Shown: in pieces, positions 15,891-25,442 of the stretch | Position numbering within the stretch: position 1 is the stretch's first letter | Layout of the letters: each line of letters begins with the position of its first letter | From: Chitinophagaceae bacterium UBA2375 | GTDB lineage: Bacteria > Bacteroidota > Bacteroidia > Chitinophagales > Chitinophagaceae | Length of the DNA stretch: 41,312 bases | Direction: 5' to 3' | Assembly (NCBI GenBank): GCA_002343985.1 | Contig: DDTB01000033.1 | Span: forward strand, 1 to 41,312 | Position numbers and translations under genes: made by a program | The notes under the pieces: model-generated | The model's input: only the letters and a program-made list of their open reading frames with translations | What the model was told of the DNA's origin: nothing | Databases searched by the model: none

Positions 15891-18341
15891 ATGCAGGTAC
15901 TAAAATTCGGCGGTACATCCGTTGCCAACGCTGCCAACATATTAAGGGTCATTCAAATTGTGCAGGATGCCATGCAAAAAGGTCCAACGGTTGTGGTTGT
16001 TTCCGCATTGGGCGGCGTCACTGATTTATTGCTCGATGCCGGGAGTATGGCGGCCTCCGGCCAATCCGCTTACAGGGATAAACTCAGCCTGGCGCACCAG
16101 CGGCACCAGGATGCCATCAATGATCTCCTTCCGCCTGATGCCAGGGAATCATTGCAGGAACTCGTGGCTAAGGCTTTCATGGAACTGCATGAGTTATGCC
16201 ATAGCCTCTTCTTGCTGGCGGAGCTCACGCCCCGTTCGCGCGACCGCATCAGCCATTACGGCGAATGGTTGTCATCGCAAATCATCGCCGCCGCAACAAT
16301 ACAGCGCGGTATCAAATGCACATGGATTGACGCACGCGAAATCATCCGCACCGATTCACAATTCACGCAGGCCGCCGTGCAGGTGGAAGAAACCAATGCG
16401 CTCATCCGCCGGCGAATCACAAATGATTCGTCAGGTACCTGGATCATTCCCGGGTTCATTGCCGCGGATGCCAACGGCATCACCAGTACGCTGGGCCGGG
16501 GTGGATCCGATTACAGCGCAGCCCTGGTTGCCGCAGCTTTGGATGCCAGCAGGATCGAGATATGGACGGATGTGAGCGGGATGATGACAGCCGATCCGCG
16601 GCTGGCCAATCATGCCCGGGTGATCCCGCGCATCTCTTACCAGGAAGCCATGGAACTTTCTCATTTCGGTGCCAAAGTGATTTATCCGCCCACGATTCAA
16701 CCGGTGATGCACAAAAAAATCCCTGTCTGGATAAAAAATACTTTCGCACCAGAAGACCATGGTACAGAGATCTGTGCACTGGAAAAGGAGCGGCAAGGAT
16801 CCGACAGCATCGTTACAGGCATCAGCAGCGTCAGCCAGATATGCCTCGTAAGCCTTGAAGGAAGTGGCATGGTAGGTATACCGGGTTTCTCCCGCCGCTT
16901 GTTTGATGCGCTCAGCCGGCAACGCATCAATGTGATCCTCATCACACAGTCATCATCCGAACACTCCATTAGCGTAGCCATACACGAGTCGGCCTCCGAT
17001 ATCGCCAAGGCCTCTATAGACGCGGAGTTTGCGCATGAAATCGCTTTGCAGAAAGTTAACCCCTTGCAGGTGGAAACAGGCTTGTCGATTGTGGCTTTGG
17101 TGGGGGAGTATATGAAAAACCATACGGGCATCAGCGGACAAATGTTCAGCGCGATGGGCCGTAATGGTGTCAACATCCGCGCGATCGCGCAGGGCTCATC
17201 CGAAAAAAATATATCAGCGGTGATTTCCACCCGGGATGTACGAAAGGCAATCAACGTATTGCATGAATCTTTTTTTGAGGAAACGGATAAACAGGTTAAT
17301 ATTTTCCTCGCCGGTACGGGAAATGTATCCAAAAAATTTTTGGAGCAATTGCAGCAACAGCAGGCCTATCTGGCAGGTCAACTCAAATTGAATGTTCGCC
17401 TCGCCGGTATCATCAATACCCGGAAAATGCTGTTGTATGAAGAAGGGATTCCGTTATATGCCTGGCCGGAAAGGCTTGAGCAGGGACAGGCTTCTAACCT
17501 GCAGGCATTTGTTTCGGATATGCTTCACCGTAACCTTCGAAATTCAGTGTTCATCGATATTACGGCCAGCGATGAGATCACTTATTGTTATGAAACTTTA
17601 CTGGAAAAAAATGTGGCTATTGTGGCCTGCAATAAAGTAGCCGCGTCATCGGGATACCAACGGTATAAAAGGCTGAAAGAATTATCGCGTGAGTACAACA
17701 CGCCATATCTTTTTGAAACCAATGTGGGCGCCGGTTTGCCGGTGATCGGCACCCTGAACGATTTGTTGCGGAGCGGCGACAGGGTTCACCGCATGGAAGC
17801 CGTGCTGAGCGGTACGCTTAATTTTGTATTCAATCAGTATGATGGCAGCCGCCCTTTTGCCGAGGTGGTGCGGCAGGCTCAGGACGAAGGTTACACGGAA
17901 CCCGATCCCAGGCTTGATCTTGGCGGCAAGGATGTCATGCGTAAAATCATGATCCTGGCGAGGGAAGCGGGTGTTGAGATGGATATGGATGATATCAATA
18001 ACCGCTCTTTCATGCCGGATGCTTGCATGACAGGTACGGTGGGGGATTTTTATGAATCCATGCTGGCCCATGAACCGCATTTCAGGTCATTGCTGGATAA
18101 AGCCAATGCGGCAGGCGCGAAACTGAAATTCGTGGCATCTTACGCAAACGGCAAAGCATCTGTAGGCTTGGAGCATATCCCACCGGGACACGATTTTTAT
18201 CATTTGTACGGCAAAGACAATATCATACAATTTTACACTGGGCGCTACCGCGAGCAACCCTTAGTGGTGAAAGGCGCCGGCGCCGGCGCGGAAGTTACGG
18301 CCAGTGGTGTGTTTGCAGATATGATCAGGGCCATCCGATAA
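15891..18341 (+). CDS. thrA: Bifunctional aspartokinase / homoserine dehydrogenase
   Basis: An 816-residue fusion catalysing the first and third steps from aspartate to homoserine. The aspartokinase part (about 1-290) opens with the KFGGTSVAN motif and carries GRGGSDYSAAL. Regulatory ACT domains follow (about 310-460), including GMVGIPGFSRRLF and the second-copy block AMGRNGVNIRAIAQGSSEKNIS. The homoserine dehydrogenase part (about 465-816) shows the NAD(P)-binding LAGTGNVSKKF, NKVAAS, ETNVGAGLPVIGTLNDL and SGTLNFVFNQY, all family hallmarks. Length is that of the ThrA/MetL fusion type. It starts at ATG 15891, 60 bp after the threonine-rich leader peptide, and is followed 3 bp later by thrB. 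Regulation by threonine attenuation is likely; feedback by threonine through the ACT domains is known for the family. Confidence 0.97.
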   Translation: MQVLKFGGTSVANAANILRVIQIVQDAMQKGPTVVVVSALGGVTDLLLDAGSMAASGQSAYRDKLSLAHQRHQDAINDLLPPDARESLQELVAKAFMELHELCHSLFLLAELTPRSRDRISHYGEWLSSQIIAAATIQRGIKCTWIDAREIIRTDSQFTQAAVQVEETNALIRRRITNDSSGTWIIPGFIAADANGITSTLGRGGSDYSAALVAAALDASRIEIWTDVSGMMTADPRLANHARVIPRISYQEAMELSHFGAKVIYPPTIQPVMHKKIPVWIKNTFAPEDHGTEICALEKERQGSDSIVTGISSVSQICLVSLEGSGMVGIPGFSRRLFDALSRQRINVILITQSSSEHSISVAIHESASDIAKASIDAEFAHEIALQKVNPLQVETGLSIVALVGEYMKNHTGISGQMFSAMGRNGVNIRAIAQGSSEKNISAVISTRDVRKAINVLHESFFEETDKQVNIFLAGTGNVSKKFLEQLQQQQAYLAGQLKLNVRLAGIINTRKMLLYEEGIPLYAWPERLEQGQASNLQAFVSDMLHRNLRNSVFIDITASDEITYCYETLLEKNVAIVACNKVAASSGYQRYKRLKELSREYNTPYLFETNVGAGLPVIGTLNDLLRSGDRVHRMEAVLSGTLNFVFNQYDGSRPFAEVVRQAQDEGYTEPDPRLDLGGKDVMRKIMILAREAGVEMDMDDINNRSFMPDACMTGTVGDFYESMLAHEPHFRSLLDKANAAGAKLKFVASYANGKASVGLEHIPPGHDFYHLYGKDNIIQFYTGRYREQPLVVKGAGAGAEVTASGVFADMIRAIR

Positions 18342-18344
18342 ACA

Positions 18345-19301
18345 ATGAATCAGCAAAATATGGAACGACATCCCACGCATATGACATCAACCACCGTCAC
18401 CGTGTCTGCTCCCGCTACAGTAGCCAACCTGGTGTGTGGTTTTGATATCCTCGGCCTTGCCCTAGAATCCCCGGCCGATATCCTGAGCCTTAGCTTGCTG
18501 GATGAACCTGTGATCAGGATCCGCAACCTGGATGATTTTGGTTTGCCGGCAGACCCGGAAAAAAATATCTGCGGGGCTGTGCTGGCATCAATTAACCGGC
18601 AATTACCTTCTCATGTTGGTTTTGACCTGGTGCAGGATAAACGCATCAAACCCGGGAGCGGTATAGGTTCCAGCGCGGCAAGCGCGGCGGCTACTGCTGT
18701 AGCGGCGAATATCCTGTTGGGGAACAGGTTTACCCAATCAGAATTGATTTCTTTTGCGATGGATGGGGAAGTCCTGGCGTCGGGTGCCCGTCATGCGGAT
18801 AATGTTGCGCCCTGCATTTTGGGTGGCATAACCCTCGTGCGTACGGTTGACCCACTGGATGTATTGTCCATTCCATTTCCACCTTTATACCTTACCGTTA
18901 TACACCCGCACATCGAAGTGAAAACTTCAGAAGCAAGGTCTTTATTGTCGCCTGAAGTAAGCCTGAAACTCGCGGTTAAACAATGGGCGAATGTCGCGGG
19001 CTTGGTCACAGGCTTGCATCAGTCTGACTACGGACTCATCGCCAGGTCGCTGGAAGACTTTATTGTAGAGCCCCAGCGAAGCAAACTGATACCAAACTTT
19101 TATCCGCTCAAAAAAGTATGTTTGGATGCAGGTGCGCTGGGCGGCGGAATCTCCGGTGCAGGCCCATCGGTATTCATGTTCAGCGAAACGCGTGAGCGGG
19201 CATCGGCAGTGGAAGATGCGATGAAACAGGTATATGCACGAACGGGGATCCCTTTTCTCACCTATGTGTCAACTATTGGTAAAGGCGTCGTACAGGTTTA
19301 G
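18345..19301 (+). CDS. thrB: Homoserine kinase
   Basis: This 318-residue GHMP-family kinase phosphorylates homoserine to O-phosphohomoserine, the substrate of threonine synthase. The N-terminal strand APATVANLVCGFDILGLAL matches the family. The ATP-binding loop is PGSGIGSSAASAAATAVAAN (about 104-123), and the C-terminal motif GGGISGAGPSVFMF is present. It starts three bases after the thrA stop, so the two are co-translated. The first Met (18345) gives a 13-residue extension before MTSTTVTVSAP; the internal ATG at 18381 is an alternative start closer to usual family length. It is the second gene of the thrABC operon. Confidence 0.96.
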   Translation: MNQQNMERHPTHMTSTTVTVSAPATVANLVCGFDILGLALESPADILSLSLLDEPVIRIRNLDDFGLPADPEKNICGAVLASINRQLPSHVGFDLVQDKRIKPGSGIGSSAASAAATAVAANILLGNRFTQSELISFAMDGEVLASGARHADNVAPCILGGITLVRTVDPLDVLSIPFPPLYLTVIHPHIEVKTSEARSLLSPEVSLKLAVKQWANVAGLVTGLHQSDYGLIARSLEDFIVEPQRSKLIPNFYPLKKVCLDAGALGGGISGAGPSVFMFSETRERASAVEDAMKQVYARTGIPFLTYVSTIGKGVVQV

Positions 19302-19350
19302 CCAGGATCTTTCACAGGGTGCATTTTCATCATCAACAAAATTTAATAGG

Positions 19351-20655
19351 TTGAAGTTTTACAGCACACATAAACAAACACCGGCAGTCAGTTTCCGTGA
19401 AGCGGTGATCCTTGGGCAGTCGCCCGACAAGGGATTATTTATGCCATCCGAACTGCCCGTATATCCTAAGGGGTTTATGGAAGCCGTACCGCGCCTCAGC
19501 CGGGAGGAAATCGCGGTTGAAGTCATGAAGCCTTATGCCAAAGCGGATTTACCGGTTCCGGTTTTGGCGGATATCTGTGCGGCTGCCGTTGATTTTCCCA
19601 TGCCATTGGTGGAACTGAAAAAAAGCGTCTATGCCTTAGAGTTATTTCATGGCCCGACGATGGCTTTTAAAGATACAGGCGCCCGTTTCATGAGCCGCTG
19701 CCTGGGTTATTTCGTGCGCAATATGAACCGGCCTGTCACTGTGCTGGTGGCTACATCAGGCGATACGGGCGGCGCCGTGGCGGATGGTTTTGCAGGTGTG
19801 GATGGGGTGGAAGTAGTGATATTGTTTCCCAAAGGAAAAGTGAGCGAGATACAGGAACTCCAGTTAACGACGCACCGGCGAAACATACACAGCATTGCGG
19901 TACATGGCAGTTTCGACGATTGCCAGCGCATGGTAAAGGAAGCATTTGCGGATCCGGATTTGCAGAAACAGTTGTTCCTGACATCAGCCAATTCCATCAA
20001 TGTCGCACGCTGGTTGCCCCAACAGTTGTTTTATTTTTTCACTTACCGCGACTGGCCGGAGCGGGGGAATTTACCCGTTATATCTATACCAAGCGGGAAT
20101 TTTGGAAATATCGCCGCAGGCTTATGGGCACAGAAATCCGGATTGCCCATCGGCGCATTGATAGCGGCCTGCAATCAAAACGATACGGTTCCCCGTTACC
20201 TGCAAACAGGTCAGTTTGAAGCAAGGCCAACCGTACCAACCATATCAAACGCGATGGATGTTTCCCTGCCGAGTAACCTGGCGCGTATCATGGATATGTT
20301 TGACCATGGCATCGAACAAGTAAAGTCACGCTTGCAAGCGTATTCATTTTCTGATCAGGAAACGGCGGATGCCATGAAACAAATCCAACAAACAACCGGC
20401 TACCAGGCCGACCCGCACGGGGCCGTAGGATGGTTGGCGCTTGAAGCTTATCTCCGGGCACACCCGTCAGTAAATGGCGTTTTTTTCGAGACGGCCCACC
20501 CGGTAAAATTCGCAAGCCTTGTGAAAGAGATAACCGGCCAGCCCGTACCGGAACCAGGTTCTATTGGCGCTTTGCGTAACAGCCCGGTGCATGCCATCGA
20601 TATGCAACCAACTGTAGAAGCACTGAAGAATTTCCTGGTCAGCCGCATTGCATAA
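19351..20655 (+). CDS. thrC: Threonine synthase, TTG start
   Basis: A PLP-dependent enzyme converting O-phosphohomoserine to threonine. The protein should start (M)KFYSTHKQTPAVSFREAV, as threonine synthases do, and the codon at that place is TTG (19351), preceded by TTTAATAGG. The in-frame ATG at 19234 would add 39 unrelated residues and overlap thrB by 68 bases, so I reject it. The result is a 434-residue protein. PLP-lysine context FHGPTMAFKDTGARF is at about 104-118, the phosphate-binding TSGDTGGAVADGF follows, and SIPSGNFGNIAAG is also conserved. It is the last gene of thrABC. No intrinsic terminator was found after it. Confidence 0.95.
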   Translation: MKFYSTHKQTPAVSFREAVILGQSPDKGLFMPSELPVYPKGFMEAVPRLSREEIAVEVMKPYAKADLPVPVLADICAAAVDFPMPLVELKKSVYALELFHGPTMAFKDTGARFMSRCLGYFVRNMNRPVTVLVATSGDTGGAVADGFAGVDGVEVVILFPKGKVSEIQELQLTTHRRNIHSIAVHGSFDDCQRMVKEAFADPDLQKQLFLTSANSINVARWLPQQLFYFFTYRDWPERGNLPVISIPSGNFGNIAAGLWAQKSGLPIGALIAACNQNDTVPRYLQTGQFEARPTVPTISNAMDVSLPSNLARIMDMFDHGIEQVKSRLQAYSFSDQETADAMKQIQQTTGYQADPHGAVGWLALEAYLRAHPSVNGVFFETAHPVKFASLVKEITGQPVPEPGSIGALRNSPVHAIDMQPTVEALKNFLVSRIA

Positions 20656-20816
20656 TACAGTTTAATCATCTGTAAAACCACATCAAACAACCGCTTATTC
20701 ATATCAGTGTGTTTGCATGTATAACTGACTGTAAAAGGCACAATAATCCGGGCTTTTCAGCGTTCAACTGATTGAAATCTTAACAGTTTTTCACACCGTT
20801 CCGCTATGCACGGTTG

Positions 20817-20824
20817 TATCTTTG
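20817..20824 (+). promoter_or_regulatory. -7 promoter box of the L,D-transpeptidase-like gene
   Basis: TATCTTTG fits the Bacteroidota TAnnTTTG consensus. The -33 region is a T-rich TTTTTCAC around 20787-20794 with no perfect TTG. The leader would be about 88 bases. Confidence 0.5.
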
Positions 20825-20918
20825 TATGAGAGAGTAAAGCATAATCAACTAAACCTAAAACACCTGTTCAAGCCTATCTCCCCAACACTACACTTATTAA
20901 CCCAACCATCGTTCAAGC

Positions 20919-21683
20919 ATGAAACAATCAACTCGTCCTGTTAGGAAGTGGAGCCTCCTGACGCTCGCATTGGTCTGCCTAAACCTGTTCATACCTGATA
21001 TCAGTACAGCGAAGAAATCACCTGTGAAGCCGGTTGCTGCAGCGAGTGAAAACCCGGTGTCAGCACATGGTACCTGGTACCTGATGGCTGCTGCTTCATA
21101 TGAAAGATTGAACCTCGGTCAACTGGGTTTGTCTCATGAAGCATTCAACCTGGCCATCGAAGGTATGGAACGCTTGCAACAAGCCGGCCGCATTGCCAAC
21201 GACCGCATCATCAGCATTGTGGATTTCAGTTTGCCTTCATCACAAAAAAGGCTTTTCATCATCGACCTGGAAGCACAACGCATCCTGTTCAGGACTTATG
21301 TAGCACACGGACAGCGTTCCGGCACGGTGTACGCGAAAATGTTCTCCAACAAGCCCGAGAGCCATCAAAGCAGCCCGGGATTCTACCTCACCGCGGGGAC
21401 TTACAATGGTGGAAACGGGTATTCGATGCAACTGGTTGGATTGGACAAAGGCATAAACGATAAGGCATTTCAACGCGCGATTGTCATGCATGGGGCGCCG
21501 TATGTTCATGAGGGTTTGGTGAAAAGCCAGGGTTATATTGGCCGCAGCCACGGTTGCCCGGCGGTATCGGAAAAACTAAACAAACCCATCATCGAAACCA
21601 TTAAGAACGGCTCCGTACTGTTCATTTATCCGGGAAACCGGGATTACGCCAGGAAATCGACCGTGCTGAACGGAAAAGTATAA
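20919..21683 (+). CDS. Murein L,D-transpeptidase catalytic-domain family protein (YkuD_2-like)
   Basis: A 254-residue exported protein with a signal peptide (MKQSTRPVRKWSLLTLALVC to about TAKK). The domain carries the L,D-transpeptidase signature: HGQRSGTVYAKMFSN, an FYLTAGTYNGGNGYSMQLVGLD strand pair, VMHGAPYVHEG with a conserved His, and SHGCPAVSE with the catalytic Cys at about residue 213. Members of this family are thought to act on peptidoglycan cross-links, but most are not characterised. It forms its own unit with a -7 box at 20817-20824 and a strong terminator at 21706-21734. The downstream gene dapA feeds diaminopimelate and lysine synthesis, a loose link to peptidoglycan only. Confidence 0.9.
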   Translation: MKQSTRPVRKWSLLTLALVCLNLFIPDISTAKKSPVKPVAAASENPVSAHGTWYLMAAASYERLNLGQLGLSHEAFNLAIEGMERLQQAGRIANDRIISIVDFSLPSSQKRLFIIDLEAQRILFRTYVAHGQRSGTVYAKMFSNKPESHQSSPGFYLTAGTYNGGNGYSMQLVGLDKGINDKAFQRAIVMHGAPYVHEGLVKSQGYIGRSHGCPAVSEKLNKPIIETIKNGSVLFIYPGNRDYARKSTVLNGKV

Positions 21684-21705
21684 AGCTCCCTTAAGTAGTC
21701 ATACA

Positions 21706-21734
21706 TCCCCCTGCACAACGGGGGATTTTTTTTT
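21706..21734 (+). terminator. Intrinsic terminator before dapA
   Basis: Stem TCCCCC / GGGGGA with an eight-base loop followed by nine T. A strong, canonical terminator. Confidence 0.92.
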
Positions 21735-21793
21735 GGATGCGCCTGCTGGCGATTCATCCGAATGATTGTTACCTTCACAAAAATTATGTCTGC

Positions 21794-22684
21794 ATGTCAT
21801 TAGTGAAAACCCTGAAAGGTACAGGTGTAGCCATTGTTACCCCATTTACATCCAATGAGGCTGTTGACTTTGACGCATTGGGTAAATTGATCGATCACCT
21901 GGTCCATGGTGGCATTGAATACATTGTTTCGCTCGGCACCACCGGTGAAACGCCGGTATTAAGCAAAGAAGAGAAACGCGATATAGCTTTGTTTACTTAT
22001 GAGAAAGTCAATCAGCGTGTACCCGTGGTGGTGGGGATCGGCGGCAACTATACAGCGGCAGTTGCCAAAGAATTATCTGAATTTCCGCTCGACCAGGCCG
22101 TTGCTGTTTTAAGTGCAAGCCCATATTACAATAAACCTTCCCAGGAAGGGTTGTTTGAGCATTATAAAGTGTTGGCGGAGGCCTCGCCCAAGCCTGTTAT
22201 TTTATACAATGTACCGGGCCGCACCGGCAGGAATATGACTGCCGCAACCACATTGCGACTGGCCCGTGAAGTGCCCAATATCGCCGGTATCAAAGAAGCC
22301 AGTGGCGATATGCAGCAGTGCATGGAAATCCTGCGCGACCGCCCTGAATCATTCCTGGTGGTCAGCGGGGACGATAACCTGGCCATGCCACAGATAGCCG
22401 CGGGTATGGATGGCGTTATCAGCGTGGCAGCCAACGCCTTTCCAAGGGCATTCTCCGATATGGTGCGCCATGCGCTCCGGTTCGACATGCAGGCGGCTAA
22501 ATCAATCAATGATGAACTGATCAGCGCATACGACCTCATGTTCGCGGAAAACAATCCTGCGGGCATCAAGGCATTCCTGTCTGAAGCCGGCTTGATTCAA
22601 ACATTCAGCAGGCTTCCAGTGGTACCGTTAAGCGCTCCTTTCCACAGGCAGGTGAAAGAGTGGATGGCATCGCGCAAACCCTGA
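21794..22684 (+). CDS. dapA: 4-hydroxy-tetrahydrodipicolinate synthase
   Basis: The 296-residue aldolase condenses pyruvate with aspartate semialdehyde, the first committed step to diaminopimelate and lysine. The start at 21794 gives MSLVKTLKGTGVAIVTPF, the usual family beginning; the in-frame ATG at 21737 lies just after the preceding terminator and adds 19 residues of no family character. Conserved blocks are SLGTTGETPVLSKEEK, the catalytic Tyr in LYNVPGRTGRNM (about 137) and the Schiff-base Lys in AGIKEASGDM (about 166). SGDDNLAMPQIAAGMDGVISV is also typical. The gene is followed 3 bp later by an esterase gene and is probably transcribed with it. Confidence 0.96.
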   Translation: MSLVKTLKGTGVAIVTPFTSNEAVDFDALGKLIDHLVHGGIEYIVSLGTTGETPVLSKEEKRDIALFTYEKVNQRVPVVVGIGGNYTAAVAKELSEFPLDQAVAVLSASPYYNKPSQEGLFEHYKVLAEASPKPVILYNVPGRTGRNMTAATTLRLAREVPNIAGIKEASGDMQQCMEILRDRPESFLVVSGDDNLAMPQIAAGMDGVISVAANAFPRAFSDMVRHALRFDMQAAKSINDELISAYDLMFAENNPAGIKAFLSEAGLIQTFSRLPVVPLSAPFHRQVKEWMASRKP

Positions 22685-22687
22685 CAC

Positions 22688-23860
22688 ATGACAATACGCA
22701 TAGCCATAAGGAATAGCGTACACGCATTGGCGTTACTGTTACTTTCTCATGTATCCATAAGCCAGGTAAGGCTCCAGGTTTTTTTGGAAACGCCGGAGGG
22801 TACATACCCGGGTTCAGTTTTCGTGGCCGGTGATTTCAACGGATGGGACCCAGGATCGCCCGGGGAATTGCTTCAGTATAACGGTAAAGATTACACGATC
22901 ATTTTAGACAGCCTCAAACCCGGCCCGTTTCAATATAAGTTCACCCGGGGAAGCTGGGAGGATGTTGAAGTGATGCCTGACGGCAGCGATAGAAATAACC
23001 GTGTTTTGGAACTGCGTTCAGACACCATCATCCGCCTCCGTGTGGAAGCCTGGAAGTCTGCATTCAGTGTCAGGCGTAAAATGTCGACGGCAGGGAAGCA
23101 GGTGTTTGCCTTACCCGACAGCTTTGACATGCCCGGGCTTGGCCGCTTCGCGAAAATACATGTCTACCTTCCTGCTTCGTATAAGCATTCCCGTAAGCAA
23201 TACCCTGTGATTTACATGCACGACGGGCAGAACCTCTTTGATGAGCTCCGCGCGCCGTTTGGCGAATGGGGGATCGATGAAACACTCGATTCCCTGGTGC
23301 GTGCCGGTCATCCCGAAGCCATCATCGTGGGTATTGATAATGGCCCGCGCCGGGTGAATGAATACACGCCTTTTGATACGGAAAAATTCGGTGCAGGACA
23401 GGGTGATGCGTATGTTGCATTCATCGCGAACAGGCTGAAACCCTTTATTGATAAGAAGTACCGCACCCTCAGGGCACCTGAACATACGGCTATAGCGGGT
23501 AGTTCCCTGGGTGGACTCATTTCATACTATGCATGGCTTTCAAAACCAAATGTTTTTGGGAACGCCGGTGTTTTTTCCCCCTCTTTTTGGATCGCCCCCC
23601 GCATCCTGCCGTTGACCGACAGCCTTGCTGCAACGGTAACGGGTAAGTGCTTTTTTTATATCGGTGAACAGGAAGGCGACCGGTATGTGAAAGATATGCA
23701 GGAAGTGGCCGACCGCCTGGGCGCCAGGACGCGCGCGATCATGTATTCGGTGGTGGATCCCATTGGGGAACACAAGGAAGCCAGTTGGCGGAAATGGTTC
23801 GCAGAATTTTACCTGTGGATCATGGGCAATGGTTTCAACCGGCAATTGCGCACCCGTTAA
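22688..23860 (+). CDS. Exported esterase with N-terminal carbohydrate-binding-like domain
   Basis: This 390-residue protein has a signal peptide (to about HVSISQ). A short beta-domain follows (about 27-125) with VFVAGDFNGWDPGS, the pattern of CBM20/CBM48 starch-binding and glycogen-binding modules. Then comes an esterase D/enterochelin-esterase-type alpha/beta hydrolase: KIHVYLPASY, YPVIYMHDGQNLFD, the nucleophile elbow AGSSLGG (Ser at about 273) and the late His in GEHKEASWR. Related enzymes cleave esters of carbohydrates or siderophores; the substrate here cannot be read from sequence. It starts three bases after the dapA stop, yet has no evident metabolic tie to it. Its end faces rnz with only two bases between stops. 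Confidence 0.88.
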   Translation: MTIRIAIRNSVHALALLLLSHVSISQVRLQVFLETPEGTYPGSVFVAGDFNGWDPGSPGELLQYNGKDYTIILDSLKPGPFQYKFTRGSWEDVEVMPDGSDRNNRVLELRSDTIIRLRVEAWKSAFSVRRKMSTAGKQVFALPDSFDMPGLGRFAKIHVYLPASYKHSRKQYPVIYMHDGQNLFDELRAPFGEWGIDETLDSLVRAGHPEAIIVGIDNGPRRVNEYTPFDTEKFGAGQGDAYVAFIANRLKPFIDKKYRTLRAPEHTAIAGSSLGGLISYYAWLSKPNVFGNAGVFSPSFWIAPRILPLTDSLAATVTGKCFFYIGEQEGDRYVKDMQEVADRLGARTRAIMYSVVDPIGEHKEASWRKWFAEFYLWIMGNGFNRQLRTR

Positions 23861-23862
23861 CT

Positions 23863-24768
23863 TCAGCCTATCACAAAACATACGCCTTCCTGGGCGAGTT
23901 CCGTGTGGGGGAAAACCGAGCGGGTTTCTTCCAGGAATGGGTCAAGTTGTTCATACTTGGAAGAGAAATGCCCGATGATCAGTTTGCGCACGCCTGCTTT
24001 CAGGGCAATGTCACCAGCCTGCAGGGTGGTACAATGGTACCGGTCAGCCGCCCTTTGTTCAAGGTCTTTCAGGTAAGTGGTTTCATGATATAAAAGGTCA
24101 ACGCCACGCACAATTTCCGCGAGGGATGGGTCATAAATCGTATCCGCACAATACGCGTAACTCAGCGGCGGGGCATTGGCTATCGTTACTTCATCGTTGG
24201 GGATGATGGTCCCTTTTTTATTAATGTAATCCTGTCCGTTTTGCAATTGTTCATAAAATGACGCGGGGATCTCGTAGGCTTTAGCCCTTTCCGGGTCAAT
24301 GCTCCGGGGTTTCTTTTTTTCTTTGAACAGGAATCCCCAGCAGTCAATCCTGTGTTTCACCTTGAAGCAACTGACTTCCATCCTTTTGGTGTCCGCGATC
24401 AATCCATCTTTTGTCAGCGGATGAAAATGAAAAGGGTAGCAGAGGGTGGTGGCTGATACTTCCAGTTGCATGCGGATAATGGGTTCCAGTTCCGGAGGGC
24501 CATACAGGTGCAGGTCTTGTATGCGGTTCAGCATGCTCATGCTTGTAATCAAACCGATCAAACCAAAATAGTGGTCACCGTGCAGGTGCGAAATAAAAAT
24601 ATGCGAGATTTTGCTTCTCTTGATTTTGTACCGGGCCAGTTGCCATTGTGTACCTTCGCCACAATCAATCAGGAAGGCCTCTTCCTGGTTTTGTAATACC
24701 TGTGAAGTGGGGTTCCGCCCAAACGCGGGTATGGCGGAGTTATTACCGAGAATGGTCAGTACCAGCAA
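23863..24768 (-). CDS. rnz: Ribonuclease Z, TTG start
   Basis: A 301-residue metallo-beta-lactamase fold endonuclease that trims tRNA 3' ends. The motif HLHGDH (residues 61-66) binds the zinc pair. ILGNNSAIPAFGRNPTSQ at the start, DCGEGTQWQL, YHETTYL and GHFSSKY are all family-typical. The start is TTG at 24768, read (M)LVLTILGNNSA, which aligns with the family beginning; no ATG is available in frame nearby. Lies 72 bases downstream of the STAS-domain gene on the same strand, so the two are probably one unit. Convergent with the esterase gene, with two bases between the stop codons. Confidence 0.95.
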   Translation of the reverse strand: MLVLTILGNNSAIPAFGRNPTSQVLQNQEEAFLIDCGEGTQWQLARYKIKRSKISHIFISHLHGDHYFGLIGLITSMSMLNRIQDLHLYGPPELEPIIRMQLEVSATTLCYPFHFHPLTKDGLIADTKRMEVSCFKVKHRIDCWGFLFKEKKKPRSIDPERAKAYEIPASFYEQLQNGQDYINKKGTIIPNDEVTIANAPPLSYAYCADTIYDPSLAEIVRGVDLLYHETTYLKDLEQRAADRYHCTTLQAGDIALKAGVRKLIIGHFSSKYEQLDPFLEETRSVFPHTELAQEGVCFVIG

Positions 24769-24840
24769 GGGAATGGGGGTTTAAGTTTAATGTATAGCAG
24801 TCAGACTTTTGTATGTGATAAATTGCTGCATCATATATCG

Positions 24841-25344
24841 TTATTGGTCAAAGCCTTCCATCAGTTCCCGCTCAATCTCTTCCATTTGCACAATATCCCA
24901 GGCTTCCGATTCAGTGGGTGTTACATTCATTTGTTCCAACAAACCCTGTTCGTCGAGCATTTTTTCCACCCCGGGTTTCAGGCAGCAAATAACCATCGAA
25001 CAGTTTCTTTCATAAAACTGTTGTTGAATGCCCGCGAGCCTCTCACCGCTATCAGGGGCCATTTCTTCCAGTTCCGACAGGTTCAGCACAATGTGCGGAA
25101 CGGGTTTATCGAGATATGGCAGCAGCAAATTATCCCATTCTTCTGCCATATTAACAGGAATCCTTGGTTCGGTCAGACAAATAACGGTAAATTTCTCTTT
25201 GGTATCGGTTTTGACATGTATCATATAACGGAATTGCGGCACCCTAAAATAAGGCAAATTTTCCGGTCTGTCCCAAGGATGTTCCATCATTTTTGCGCCT
25301 GCCCGAAACTTATCCAAAAGCTCAACGAAATGACTGATACTCAA
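24841..25344 (-). CDS. STAS-domain protein, possible anti-sigma factor antagonist
   Basis: A 167-residue cytoplasmic protein whose central part (about 45-140) reads as a STAS domain: alternating strands and helices with FTVICLTEPRIPVNMAEEWDN, HIVLNLSELEEMAPDSG at the place of the usual Asp-Ser phosphorylation loop, and CSMVICCLKPGVEKML. The acidic N-terminal and C-terminal extensions are not assigned. The apparent start is TTG at 25344, with an in-frame stop just upstream. ATG 25290 would cut 18 residues. Divergent from clpC and upstream of rnz on the same strand. The DSG sequence could be the phosphoacceptor region as in SpoIIAA-like antagonists, but no partner kinase is nearby. Confidence 0.75.
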   Translation of the reverse strand: MSISHFVELLDKFRAGAKMMEHPWDRPENLPYFRVPQFRYMIHVKTDTKEKFTVICLTEPRIPVNMAEEWDNLLLPYLDKPVPHIVLNLSELEEMAPDSGERLAGIQQQFYERNCSMVICCLKPGVEKMLDEQGLLEQMNVTPTESEAWDIVQMEEIERELMEGFDQ

Positions 25345-25442
25345 AATAAAATGTTAACTTTTCAACATATCAACATTTGCAATGGGCATGAAACAAAGGG
25401 TTCTGTTTTATCGTTATTATTGTAACAATTAAATCTGTCGTA

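Noticed and set aside
19234..19350. ATG at 19234 as start of thrC
   Set aside because: It overlaps thrB out of frame and adds 39 residues not seen in threonine synthases; the family N-terminus begins at TTG 19351.
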